Positions 21,716 through 33,250 of a DNA stretch of 64,000 nucleotides are shown here, in pieces. Position 1 is the stretch's first letter. Every line of letters begins with the position of its first letter. Made by a program: the position numbers and the translations under genes. The stretch comes from Balaenoptera acutorostrata (lineage: Eukaryota > Chordata > Mammalia > Artiodactyla > Balaenopteridae), in contig NC_080075.1 in assembly GCF_949987535.1 (NCBI RefSeq), positions 43,362,536 to 43,426,535 on the forward strand, in the 5' to 3' direction. The notes beneath the pieces were generated by a model, which had not been told where the DNA came from, did no database searches, and saw only the letters and a program-made list of their open reading frames with translations.

Positions 21716-22920
21716 TTCGTTTTCACCCACATATATCAATTGATAACATCTTTCAGAATGAGGGTTCCATAATCCAGAGACTGAGTTCTATGCCACATTC
21801 TTTTACCTCCTTAATGTGTGACTAGATGCTCTCTAAATTTTTCCAAAAAAAAAAGACCTAAGACCTACAAGTTTGTCTTTAAGGTATGCTTGTTAATGGA
21901 GCAGACAGCATTTCTGCTATAATTTGATTTAGTAAAAGAAACGTTCTGATGGATCTTATTTCTCTTAATTACAACAGTGAAGAATCAATATAAATCTTAA
22001 TTCAGAAGTAGAAGGGAGGGAAGATGGGGTTATGTGGCTCAGACACAGATCTCTCTGCTATTCTGGGTTAACACAGAGATAGTTTAGAGACTGGGAAGGA
22101 ATGGTTGTTCATGACCCATTTGGCAGTATTTCTTATACATCAGATGTCTCAAACCAGCTTTAGACCAGTAATGGCTCACACTCATTCATGGTTGAATTGT
22201 CTGATGAATATTTGAAATGTTGATACCCTGTGCTTTGAGTTGAAAAAAAGGATACGTAGGGTTTCGAGTTTAGGCAGACGGGAAGCAGACTGGCATGCTG
22301 GCGTGAAAGTTCTGAAACTAGCTTGCTGTTTCTGTAAGGCACATGTTCAGCTATTAGCCTATGAGAGTAGACCACAGGGCTGCTTGAGGGTGAGACCAGG
22401 AGGTCTCTGGAAAAGAAGTAATGAGTCGACTCTAGCTCTGTGACATCCACAGAGGTGAAATCACCAGAGCTCTGAATCCTTCATTTGGATCTGGAAAGTA
22501 TAGTAAAGATAGTTTTACTAATAGTTGCACTGACCATAATTGAACATCAATGCATATGAAATAAATGATTTTGCAAAGAAAAATCATGTCCCTAATGGGG
22601 CCTCTAGGTTAGGTTAATTCAAAACCCATCTTGAAAAGTTTAACTCAGATCAACTCATAATCTTACCATGTATTGAGTTAGAACATATCTTAGAAATAAT
22701 CTAATTTCCTGATTTTACAGGAGAGAAACTTAAAGTCCAAAAAGCCGAAATGGCCTGGCCAAAAATGCATGTTATTTGTGGCAGAAATGATCAAAAACTT
22801 CATGTGTTTAATGGCATTGCCCAATCTCTAGGTGATCAGTTATTTCAAATTATTTAAATAATCCATTTATATAGCTATTTACTTAGCAAAGATAAACTTA
22901 CAGAACACTGTGAATTCAGC
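21716..22920. other. Unique non-coding sequence
   Basis: No gene recognised. It contains a 12-bp palindrome, TATCAATTGATA (21737-21748). Weak MIR/L2-like similarity occurs at 22680-22760 (TTTACAGGAGAGAAACTTAAAG). Confidence 0.4.
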
Positions 22921-22934
22921 ATTTTTTTTCAAAA

Positions 22935-23095
22935 CTGTTTACTGAGTGCTGTGATAGGTGCTGGATTTACAGCCAGTAATAAGAAAAAGAAGTCAGAGGT
23001 TGTTGTGAGGAATAAATGAGCTAATAAGGTATGCACTTAGGATAGAGTGTGGCAAATAGTAAATGATCAGTGAATGTTCACTGTTGTTGGCTGTT
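22935..23095 (+). repeat. MIR/L2-class SINE or LINE tail
   Basis: TTGTTGTGAGGAATAAATGAGCTAATAAGGTATGCACTTAGGATAGAGTGTGGCAAATAGTAAATGATCAGTGAATG-like order matches the MIR 3' half; the portion before it (ACTGAGTGCTGTGATAGGTGCTGG) resembles an L2-class piece. Confidence 0.6.
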
Positions 23096-24790
23096 GTCGT
23101 TGTCATCCTTGTTATTCTTGCCTTTATGAAGCTTTAGTAAAACAAGAAAACATCTCCCCATTTGGTTTCTTCTCTGTAAAATCTCATGCCCTGTGCTTGT
23201 GACTTCAGGAAGTTCAACTTCTTCTATTAGACCCCCTGACACAAGCCCCTTGCTCTTCATGGACTTCATTCCTTTGTGATTCCAAGCCAGACCTTGTTTG
23301 GCAAGAGGTTTCCTGGGAATATTTATAGTTAGCAGCTGATTTGGAGCAGACAAATGATTTAAGCTTTATAAGCAGCTTGTATTAATACTATTTACTGTTG
23401 TTTTTTTGTTTTTCCTGAATTGACTGTTTGCAGTTGTAGCAGCTACTAAGCTTTCCAGCAAAACATAAGAAAGGAGAGAGGGAAGGAGGGAGAGAGAGAG
23501 AGACAGACAGACAGACAGAGCGATATCAAGGGACGATTATGCAAGTTTTAAAATTTATCAGTGCTAAGGAAGCGCTACTGTTGGTGTTGCAGGGACAACA
23601 GTATGGGTGAGGTCCATCTTTGTGCTTAGAGGACTTTACAACCTACTCATGGACATAAAGAAAGTGCACAAACAGGAAGACATGAAGTAGAACAGACCCG
23701 TGAAGCTCTGTAAAGGAAACAGAAACAAACTCTGAAGGGAAATCAGAGGAGACAGAGGGCTCTTGCCTTTCAAATCATCAAGAGCAATGACCATTGGGCC
23801 AAAGAAGGAAGTTGTTGAACTCAAGATGAAACAGCACTTTCTCCAGTGTTCTAATAGCACAGGTTGTTGGCTCGTTTGTTTGCTATAAAAATATATGTTC
23901 CAAATTGCCTAGTGTTATGTTAGTATTTATTCTTGCACTGCAAGTGCACCCTGTGCCCGAGGGAATTTCTCTTCAAGTGTTTCGGGTAAGACATTTCAGG
24001 TATAGCAAAGGTGAGAAGGGGTGTAAACTCAGAGGCAACATTGTTAGGAAATGTAAAGCCTCAATGCTGAGCAACCATACAGGATTCAAAGGCACTGAGA
24101 CTGAAGAAGACAGAAATGTAGATTGAAAGAAGGGGCTTATTTTCTGGGTGGAGAGAAGTCCTAGTGTTTCAAGCTTTGGAAATTTTTACAAATAAACTTA
24201 TGTTCTCAAACTTGGTGAATAAAACTGTTAAAAATACTCCACTAAAATAGGAAGCAACCTAGATACATTTCATTTAAAATATATCATCAACTTCATCAAT
24301 CAGCACTTGAGAGTTACAGAGTTTTCCTCCACACAGTAATCATTTCAAACCAATGATTCACTCCAAATTATTATAACGTTAAGTCACATGAAGAAATGGA
24401 ATAAGGAGGTACTCCGTTAATAGCAAATAGCTATTTTAAAGAACTAAGTCAAATGACTTTGATCTTCAGCCAGATTTTTGTTTGTTTGTATGTTTTCTGT
24501 TCCATTTGTACATCTAGATTCTTGATAATTGCTAATCGTTTACTTCAACTATATTAAATGCCTCCCTTGGAGGAAAAAAACTCCTATTTCATACCCCTAC
24601 TAATTTCCTCCTATTGTAAGGACAGTGTTGATATCATGAAAAACATAGTGTCCACACATTTCCAATTATCAGGATATTCTGCACTGTTATACAACTTAGT
24701 GCTTTTATCTTTTATTCATTCATTCATTGAAGTGTCATTGATTATCTACTATATGTCAGATACTCTTAAATCTTGGAGATAAAAAGATTG
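23096..24790. other. Unique non-coding sequence with a GA/GACA simple repeat
   Basis: No gene seen. Purine-rich low-complexity DNA lies at 23470-23520, ending in (GACA)4. About 24710-24780 (ATTCATTCATTCATTGAAGTG) resembles the start of an L2/MIR-class fragment. Confidence 0.4.
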
Positions 24791-24799
24791 ACAAAGACA

Positions 24800-25265
24800 T
24801 GTGCTGGTCATCTTTGCTATCCTTCCAGAGTCACCCTCTACTTTTCTTCTCCTTGTTCTATATCATGGAAGCCTGATTTTTATAAACATTGTCAGTGGGC
24901 TCTTTTGAGCTCTGAGCCAACGGGATGCACTGGAAGAAGAGAAAGAGTGGGGTACGTTTTACCCCCCGTCCCCTCTCTCTGCCGGGTTGCTCTGTGTGGC
25001 TGTGTTCCACTGCTGAAGAACTGCCTACTATCAGGGGTTGCTTTCCACAGTGCTACCCTTTCTGGGTTCTGACATCTGCTCCTTCCCCTACTCCTTTTGG
25101 GCCAAGGGGCAGGAGAGAAACTGCTGTTACTAGGCCCATGATACTACTCTATCCTTCTTGGTTTCCTTAACACAAATTTCAAATAACTCCTTTCAAAAAC
25201 TCTACTGAAATTCTAAGTTTGAGAGTGGACTCTTTCTTTCCATGACTCTAATCTGATACACCATG
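24800..25265 (+). mobile_element. Possible ancient LTR-like repeat
   Basis: The end (CTTAACACAAATTTCAAATAACTCC, then AGTTTGAGAGTGGACTCTTTC, then ending CTAATCTGATACACC) resembles the tail of a common interspersed mammalian repeat with the pattern 'attaaattctc..agtttgagtgtgccatctgtttcctgc..gactgatac'. Family not determined. Confidence 0.3.
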
Positions 25266-26040
25266 TTTCTTCCCTTCAATCCTGAATGAACACCTATTAA
25301 TGTTGATAGTTACAAATTTTCTAGGCCTTACTGGATTCAGATAGTTGCAGTGGCAGCCCAACTGATAAAAAATAACCTTATGACACTAACTCTACTTCTG
25401 TTGCAAATTGCTCATAGATTTTTTTCATCATTTCTAGGTGCAAAAATATTTCCTGTCAAGCATTCCAGTAGGATCTTAATGGTTATAAATATTCTGTAAC
25501 TAAAAGTGCCCTTTCTTTTTAGAACACATAACAAAGACATTACAATGGTTTACAAAGCTTGAATCGGGAGTGTCATGTAAGGCTATGTGTGTGTTCTGAT
25601 CTCCACCTCAGCTCCCAGTCTGTCTAAATAAGACCCATTGTAAAAATCCATTCACCATGTCACATCTTTTCATGCCAGCATACTTGCACATCCACATATA
25701 CTTAGAAAACAATGAAAATTCCACACTGGCTTTCTTCTTCCCATTCACAATCTTTTCTCACTTACTGTTTTGTTTCCTTTGCTGAAGACATGAAATCTCT
25801 TGTGTTTTCAGTATGGCATTCTAACAATTTTTTGGATGGTTTTACTGTTCTTAGATTTCCCCCCATGTTTCCCTTTTATCTTTTGAAAAACATGAAGTCT
25901 TCCTAACTAGAGGCAACATTAAAGGTGACTTTTTAATTCTGTATTTCCTGAATGACTATTAAGATGTTTTACTATATAACAAAGATGTATTATGTTTCAC
26001 ATTGTCCTCAATTTCCTTCTTAGTACAACCCAACATCCTA
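25266..26040. other. Unique AT-rich sequence
   Basis: Nothing recognised. Several short chance frames only. Confidence 0.4.
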
Positions 26041-26500
26041 TTTATTTTTTAATCTTCTCCTGTATGTCAAGTCAACATATTTTTGAGCTATTGATAGTGG
26101 CGTCTCAATTTCTTTCTTGAGAGGCTGTGGGTAATTCAGAAGCCATTAGTGTACTGTGTATGAGTAGTTTGAATTGCTTCCTCCACTGGGTCTTACCTTG
26201 AACTTGCTACACTCAATTCCATTCGCTATTGTGAAGCTTGATTACTTAACTGCCTTTGGTCTTTCTGAAGTTCTTCTCACTCCTTATTCTTGAATACATC
26301 TATGTTTAGTGTATGAATAATTATGTGGTTTTGATAAATTTGCCTCCCTGCTATTCACCCCAGCTTTCAGGTTGTTAATAAACTTATGGAACGCCAGTGT
26401 CACTTTGATCCAGAGGCCATCAACTAATTTCTGAGTTGATAACTAGTGATTTCTCTCAGCATTCTTTCTTTTAACCAGTTTCCAATCTGATGCTCCTAGA
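26040..26500 (-). repeat. Possible L3/CR1-type LINE fragment
   Basis: The run ATTCACCCCAGCTTTCAGGTTG, AATAAACTTATGGAACGCC, GTCACTTTGATCCAGAGGCCATCAACTAATTTC and TTTTAACCAGTTTCCAATCTGA resembles antisense CR1/L3 ORF2 (pattern 'aagcac..gatccattaatcaac..caaccagttctgaatcc'). No frame survives. Tentative. Confidence 0.4.
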
Positions 26501-27329
26501 ATTCAATGGTTTTTTTTTTTAAAGATACCAAAAAGAATCAAACTCTTATTATTCGATGAAAATAAAAATAGTTAAAGCTATTATGAAGATGCAACCTACA
26601 TATTATCCTGACTTAATATTCTAGAGCCTCTTTTTGAATCTCAGCCCATGGCCACCATTTTTCAAAAGTGCAAATAAATTATTTCCCAAAGATTTCTCCT
26701 TTTTTTTTTTTTAAAGACTTTTGAACATTATTAACAGGCAAGGCATTATGGGATATAACTTAATATTAAATGCAATTTGCCAGTCTGGTGAGACTTATCA
26801 AACTACCCATTTATTGACTATTTGCATGTGGAATATACTGTTCTAGGTACTCTAGGGCAGACACAGAAGTTTAAGGCTTTTTTCTTACTTCCTTTAGGGA
26901 AAGTAAAACATAAGCAAGGATTTAACACATGAGCCTACAAAGAGTTATGTAAGAATACATGCAGCAATATGACAGGATTCCAAAAGATGAATTATAAGCA
27001 ATTTTACGTTTAATTGTCAAATTAATGTTGGAAGCAATAAGTGTTCTCAGAAGGTCTTATTTTACTGGTTTCATAGTGGAGTGAAAAGAGCATGGACTTT
27101 AGAGTTAGGCTTTGGCTTGAATTTTCTGAGTGAGCTCTGGGCTCACTCATCCAACTTCCTAAGATCACAGCTTAGGTGGCCCACAGTTGACACAACAATG
27201 AGTTGTTCAAAATTAAACTTTGGATTCAGCCTGTTGTTTCCCTCACCCACTTCCTCTCAGCCTTCCACATGTCAACAAATACAAGTATGCTTTCAGTGGT
27301 TCAAGTTACAAATTTAGAAATTATCTTTG
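26501..27329. other. Unique AT-rich sequence with poly(T) runs
   Basis: Poly(T) runs lie at 26511-26520 and 26700-26712. About 26795-26870 (TTATTGACTATTTGCATGTGGAATATACTGTTCTAGGTAC) resembles an L2-class fragment. No gene recognised. Confidence 0.4.
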
Positions 27330-28090
27330 ATTCCTCTATTTTCCTCAAAATCCTCACATTTCACCCTACAGCAAACTTATCAAGTCTACCTCTAACACTA
27401 GAATCACTTTTCTGTCTTTTCCATGCCATCACATTAGCCTGGCCACCATCATCTCTCATCTGGAATACAGCAATAGCTTCCAACTTCTGCCCTCACCCCA
27501 CTCACCCACCTTTTATGAGGCAGCCACTGTAATTTTCTTAACATTCAAATCGTAAAGTTTGTCTCTTGATTAAAATCCTTCAATGACTGTGACTACATGT
27601 AGAAAAGAAAATCTAAACTCATTCCCACAGCTGCCAAGGACCTACAAGGGTCTGGTCCTTCTGACCCTTCATTTCACTTTGCCACTCTGCTGTCCCTACC
27701 CTACAGCCACCCAGGTCTCACCTCAGTTCCACAAACCTACCAATCTCTTTTCTGCTCATGGTCTTTACACAAATTGCCTCTGTGTAGAATATTCTTTATA
27801 TGGGTTGCTCCATTTCCTTTAGGTCTTAGACTTCCTTAGGGAAGAATTTTTAATGACACTATTTATATTCCTTTTATTTTCTACTTTATACGATTTTCCA
27901 ATTGTTCTGTTATTTCTTTTTGTTTTATTTGGTAATTTCTTTGTCTTTCTCCTTCATTCGGGACATAATCTCCAGGAGGGTGGGGACTTATTCTGTCTTG
28001 TGCACTGTTGTATCCCCTAGTACGTGATGTGTGGTTGGTAACTCAGTATGTTAACTAAATAACTAAAGAATAATAGAATTCTTATGGCTC
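27330..28090 (+). mobile_element. L2 LINE 3' portion
   Basis: A long plus-strand L2 fragment. It shows the typical L2 order: CTGCCAAGGACCTACAAGGGTCTGG, CATGGTCTTTACACAAATTGCCTCTGTGTAGAATATTC, then AGGGTGGGGACTTATTCTGTCTTGTGCACTGTTGTATCCCC and a final 'aactaaataactaaag'-like tail. Open frames inside (27203-27532, 27583-27822) are fossils or chance. Confidence 0.7.
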
Positions 28091-30424
28091 CTATTCTAAT
28101 TCATTTGGATAGTTGTCACTGCTTGCAGCTTATATTAGCATTCCTCTTAACCTTCCTAACTTAAAATTAATTTTCTATGACCCCAAATTCTCCTGATATC
28201 TTAGTTAGAAGATCTTTGCTTATGGACAACAATGACCAAGGAGGTCAGACTGACAAAGCACAAAATCTTCTTAAGCTTTGTGAAATGAGAAGTTTAGGTA
28301 AAGCTTAAAGTAAGTGGTATTAGATTGAAGACATTAAATAAAATCAGAGACAGAGAAGAGAAAATTGCATTGTAGGAATATGAGTCTCAACCATTTCTTT
28401 CAGGTAAGACCCCAATTCAATATTTACACTAAAATTGTTCTACTTGTGAGCTGGAATGATTTCATAGTATCTTGATACAGAATATGAGAAAGTTCTAAGA
28501 ATAGTTTCTGATGGGTTTCCACAGTCCTCTCCTGAAGAAGGGAGAGCATGGAGTGTCACTACAATAAAAGAGAGAAGCCCTGGTGGGAAATAGCTCCTAT
28601 GGTTCAGTGAAACTGTGTACTAGTAGCTGAACTGCTAACACTTGATCCAATGTATTATCTGCCCACACACTGTTTAAATTATTGACCATGGCTCTGTATT
28701 CTTCTATAGAGTTTCACCTAGAAATGGAAGAAATCACTGAATTTCCTTTCTGTAAATTAAAAGGGACGTGTATATCCCAGCTCAATCTCTGAAATCTGGA
28801 ATCTGCAATAAGACCCCATTCATTTCCCTTTGGCATTATCCTGCCTATTGCCTCTTTCAGAGGTTGGTCCTCTTCCATTAGTTTTGCCAAGGTCTCAGCA
28901 GCCTCATGTTGCAAAGAGATGCCATACAAGGATACCAAGGTAGAGTTAGAGTGTGACCATAAAAACTATAAGGTGCAAACAAACACTGCAGGCTGGCTGA
29001 GTGTTTATCAGCAACACCCAGAGAGCATAACACACAATCTAATTAGCTAATCACCTAAATACAAGTTGTCCCATTGGCCATCTCAGGTGAAAATGAAACA
29101 GCTGTTTAATTTAGCTTGTATGAAAGAAACTCATGTCTGAAACTTTGATATCTTTATTACTATTGCAATTTATTTATTTATATTGTTTTGATCTTCCTTG
29201 GGATCATTATGCTGTTCTATAATTGTGTTTCTTCAGAAAGTATATGACATGCATGGTCCATGGTAGTATGGATAATGATTTTAAGGGGGTACTCTGATGA
29301 ATTTAAAATAATGTAATAGTAGTCTATTTATGTTTAGGTATATTAGAAAACATATGTATAGCCCTCAAATCCCTGATTTATTCCCTAGAACAAAATGAAG
29401 CAATGAAATGGGAGTTGATTTAAAGTATTTTTATGATAGAGTAAATAATAATACAAAAAATACTCAGATCTCCACAAAAATTATGAACGTGGTAAATGAC
29501 TACCTAAATTTTGGGAAGCGTGGTAATATTCTCTGGTCATAATCTATCTTGGTATATGACAGGGATAAAAGAGGCTAAGTAACTTCCTCCTCATTTGGCG
29601 ACTTGGCAAAAAAAGAAAGTTTTGCCTGAATGGAGCCCTGTTAAAAGTCCTTGCTGTGAAAAATGCTAAAGGTGAAAGTGGAGGAAAAAAAAGAGAGTAG
29701 GGATGGGAGAGAAAAAAGAAGGGACAGGAATGAAGTTGGCATTCTGGTTGTAACAGCATACTTGTGTACCAGGCTGGTAAGTGGAGGAAATACACTTTGG
29801 GAACCTGGACTACTCAAACTCTTAAAACCTCCCAAGAAAAGAGCTTTGGTGGGTCTGAGGCTATGCAATTGTCAGCCACAACTGAATGCTTTATTGCCGT
29901 CTGGAAGTGTTTATTTTCTGAACATAAATTCAGGGGACAGATTCAAGGCATGTCTAGAAATAAAGCATATCATCATGTGAGCTGAGCTGACAAGGACAAT
30001 TTACTGTACCCTGCATTTGTTCGGGGCCAATCGGAGGAGAGCTGGTGATTAACATTCTAAAATCCCTGCTGTTCAGTTCTGATTGTCCCTTCACTGAACT
30101 TTGGGATGGCATGGATTAACCCCTGAGAGACTCCAGTGCAGAGCCCAGAGCCAAGAAGAGACTCTTGTTCTACCCTAGAAGATATATGTAGCATCGGGAT
30201 GTCCCTGTATCAGCTAGCAGGGCTGATCTGTGCCTTTGAGGGCCCTGGGAAGAAAGGGACAGCCAAGAGCTGAACTGTTTCCTAAAGGCTTTTGCTGAGA
30301 AAGCTGAGGTTTGGGATTTACTGGTTAAATTCCCATTTGATTCGGCAGTAAAGATGGGGCAAGTGTTCATGCTGATTGTTTGAACAGGGACTGCAAGCCT
30401 ATTAATTGGGAGAGGCAGGAGAAG
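28091..30424. other. Unique non-coding sequence
   Basis: No gene recognised. One open minus-strand frame at 28714-28938 has an amino acid make-up that looks protein-like but starts at TTG and has no known domain. 29640-29730 is purine-rich. The stretch at 29950-30160 reads as balanced unique DNA without a signal I can name. Confidence 0.4.
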
Positions 30425-30427
30425 ACA

Positions 30428-30645
30428 GTGTTTAAGAGTATGAATTCCAGAGTCTGGTAGAGCTGGATCTGAATGACAACCCCATTATTTATAGCTATGT
30501 GCAAATTATTAATGCATCTGACATTTTGTTTCTTATTTACAAAGCACAGTAACACCAATCTCATAAGGAAGCTCTGGGAATTAAATGAGATAATGTGTGT
30601 GAAGTATCTGGCTCAATAAATACTGTGTCCCATAATTGTTGTTAT
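30428..30645 (+). repeat. MIR SINE
   Basis: A nearly complete MIR: AAGAGTATGAATTCCAGAGTCTGG, AGCTATGTGCAAATTATTAATGCATC, CTCATAAGGAAGCTCTGGGAATTAAATGAGATAATGTGTGTGAAG, and CTGGCTCAATAAATACTG. Confidence 0.8.
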
Positions 30646-32610
30646 TTACTAAATATTATTATTTTGTTCACATATTGACCAATAAGAATCTGCAGGGGAA
30701 ATTTTTGCTATTTTTTCCTAGAGGTATGAGTGTTATATTGCACACGATTTTTAGAAAACCTAATCTCAGCTATAGGTGGCAATGTTTAATCCATTACTAG
30801 AGTGTATAATTTTTAAATCTTTCTCAAACCTTAAGGACTTTAGATTGAAAAAAAAAAACCCTTCAGTTTCAAAACACCTCAATAGAATAAATTTTAGAAT
30901 AGTCTATGGAGGCAAATTCACAGTCAGATAACTTGCAATCACTTTGATGTGCAGCATATTAGAAAAATGAGCCTAGAATTAAGTTGAAGTTGGAAAAAGA
31001 AATTGGCTAGGGTAGTTTGATATATTTGCGATTGAGATTTCAGTATGTGTTCCTTTCCATCATACAAATGACTAAACACTTAAAAGTTTGAATGTTTTCA
31101 TGATAGGAAGGCATTTTCTACCATTTTTGTTTTGGGTTCTCTTCCCCAGCTCCCTCCCTTCTGCTTCTGGCTCTTTGCTCTAACATCAGCAGTCAGAAGT
31201 CAGAGAGTTGAGGGGTGGCGGTGGTGGGGAAGAAGAATCACAAGGAAACATGTATCTGAAAGGACATAACTTACACTCTTGCATAATTTTTCCTGAGAGA
31301 CTTCTGACCATCCTACTGAGTTACTGCGTAGACACGGATTTTAGAAGTACGGGTTTTATCTTACTTAACATTAATAATTGGTACTTAAACATTCATCTGA
31401 GAGGCAAAGAACAATATCATTTTGGGGGAAAAAACCTACAAGTTCTTATTGTCTATCTTGATGGTTCTATAAGAGACATTTTCATGGTAAGTTGATTTGT
31501 CAGCTGAGAGTATGGAACAGTCTTCCTCCCTCCCTCTCCCTTCCTTCCTTCTTTCCTTCGTCTTCCTACCTTCCTACCGTCCTACCCTTCCATGTATTGT
31601 TTGATTCTATGTGTCTGCGAAGATGAGCTTACATTTTAAAATATACTATTGATTATTCTTTATTTTCAATTGTGCCTCATCTTGACTCATGTAAAATAAG
31701 GATTAAGGTAACCCAAGTAGGATTCTAATTCCTAGTTTTGCAGGCTTATTGTCAATTATGTTTATTTATGATATCCAAGTTAGTGATAAATTTCTCAACC
31801 ATCTATATAACTTAATAAGGCTATTTTTAGAAATATACAAATGGAGGAATTAAAAAACTGGCTAAGTGGCATATCCGTTTCTCTCATAGATAACTCTATA
31901 TATTACTACTTCTGTTTAATAATTAATGTTCTTGTTTTTAAGATATTAAGAATTTAGTCTTTGTCCTACTTAATCCGCTTTTATAATGAAAAGCTCAGTG
32001 TGTTCTGTGGGCCTTGTATCGATTCCACACTAACTGTGATGAAATGTTCAGGATAATGCACTGATAAATATTTGAAAATTGGGTAGAAGGAATGTGGAAA
32101 AAGCACTTTGTGTTTTTAATTGATATGCTGAACAACATTGGTTTAAATGGAACTAATGCATTTGATCTTTTTTCTTTTCTAGATGTGATTTTAAAATTGT
32201 GGTGCCTGAAATCACCTAAGTTGGTTATGCAAACTCTAGTTAGAGTGTCTGTGTCTATGTCAGCCATCCTTGCTTCCTTTTTTTTTTTTTTCTTTTTTTC
32301 TGTAAGAAACAATTTACTAGCAATATATTCAACTTAGTGACCAAGTTCATTTAAACTGATATAAAGTTTTTACTAAAATCTGGTTCACCGTGACCTCTTA
32401 CTGACCCCACTCTCTGCCCATTTTTTTTTTCTTACTTTTCTGAAGTCTCCTTTCTCATTTTGCCTGATTCAGTCATGTTTTCCTGAATTAATCTCAGGAC
32501 TGAGAGCCACTGTGCATCTTTCACTTTTATGGAGTGTCAAAATTATGGGCTTAATTTTGAGTCTTGGAACTGTGCTACGTTTTAGTCACTTAACATTTAT
32601 TTAGTTAATT
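30646..32610. other. Unique AT-rich sequence with pyrimidine repeats
   Basis: A CCTT/CCTA-type pyrimidine repeat occurs at 31524-31592 and a T-rich tract at 32279-32300. No gene seen. TTTTTTCTTTTCTAG at 32168-32182 is splice-acceptor-like but lacks any other support. Confidence 0.4.
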
Positions 32611-32611
32611 C

Positions 32612-32614
<3 letters not shown>

Positions 32615-32690
<76 letters not shown>
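32615..32690. repeat. (CT)28-(AT)10 compound microsatellite
   Basis: An uninterrupted CT run (32615-32670) passes directly into an AT run (32671-32690). Likely variable in length between individuals. Confidence 0.97.
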
Positions 32691-32849
32691 TTATGCCTTT
32701 TTCAGGTTAAAAAAGATCTTTTGATGTCTTCCATATCTTTTCCATTAAAGTTTTCCTATTTGGAATTTAGTGGCAGCCTCACAGCTATTGAAGTCTTTCC
32801 CCACAGGTCAAAGTATTTTGGATGCCCCAGGCTCTTCAGGATTTAACTA

Positions 32850-33250
32850 CTTGCTTCTTTGGCCTCATCTGCTACATCACTCCATCCCTGCCCCACTCCA
32901 CACACACACACACCAACTTTTGCACCTTGTGACCACATTAAAGTACTCATGTGTTCTCTCAAGCCTCTGTCCTTGAGCTCAGAAGATGTCACCTCCCAGT
33001 ATCCTTCCTGCTACCCCAGGGCAGAGTTAGGCTTTCTTGCTCATTGAGATCATAGAGCCCCGTGTGCTCCCTATCACACTGCACTGTAATGGCCTGTTTA
33101 CTTGTCTGCCTTTTGCATTGGACTGGATGACCTTTGAGGGAAAGAGCCTATCCTGAACTTCCATTCCTCAGTACTCAGCAGAGTGCTTGGAAGCGGTAGG
33201 ACCTATTTTTGGTTGAGTGAATGTATGAATGAACATACTGTAATTGAATG
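32850..33250 (+). mobile_element. L2 LINE 3' end
   Basis: The tail TGGCCTGTTTACTTGTCTGCC, GATGACCTTTGAGGGAAAGAGCC, CTCAGTACTCAGCAGAGTGCTTGG and a final TGAATGTATGAATGAAC is typical of L2 3' ends. The upstream portion includes a short CA run at 32899-32912. Confidence 0.7.

Noticed and set aside
32165..32185. Splice acceptor TTTTTTCTTTTCTAG
   Set aside because: A single acceptor-like motif in AT-rich DNA, with no open frame, donor or poly(A) signal that fits.
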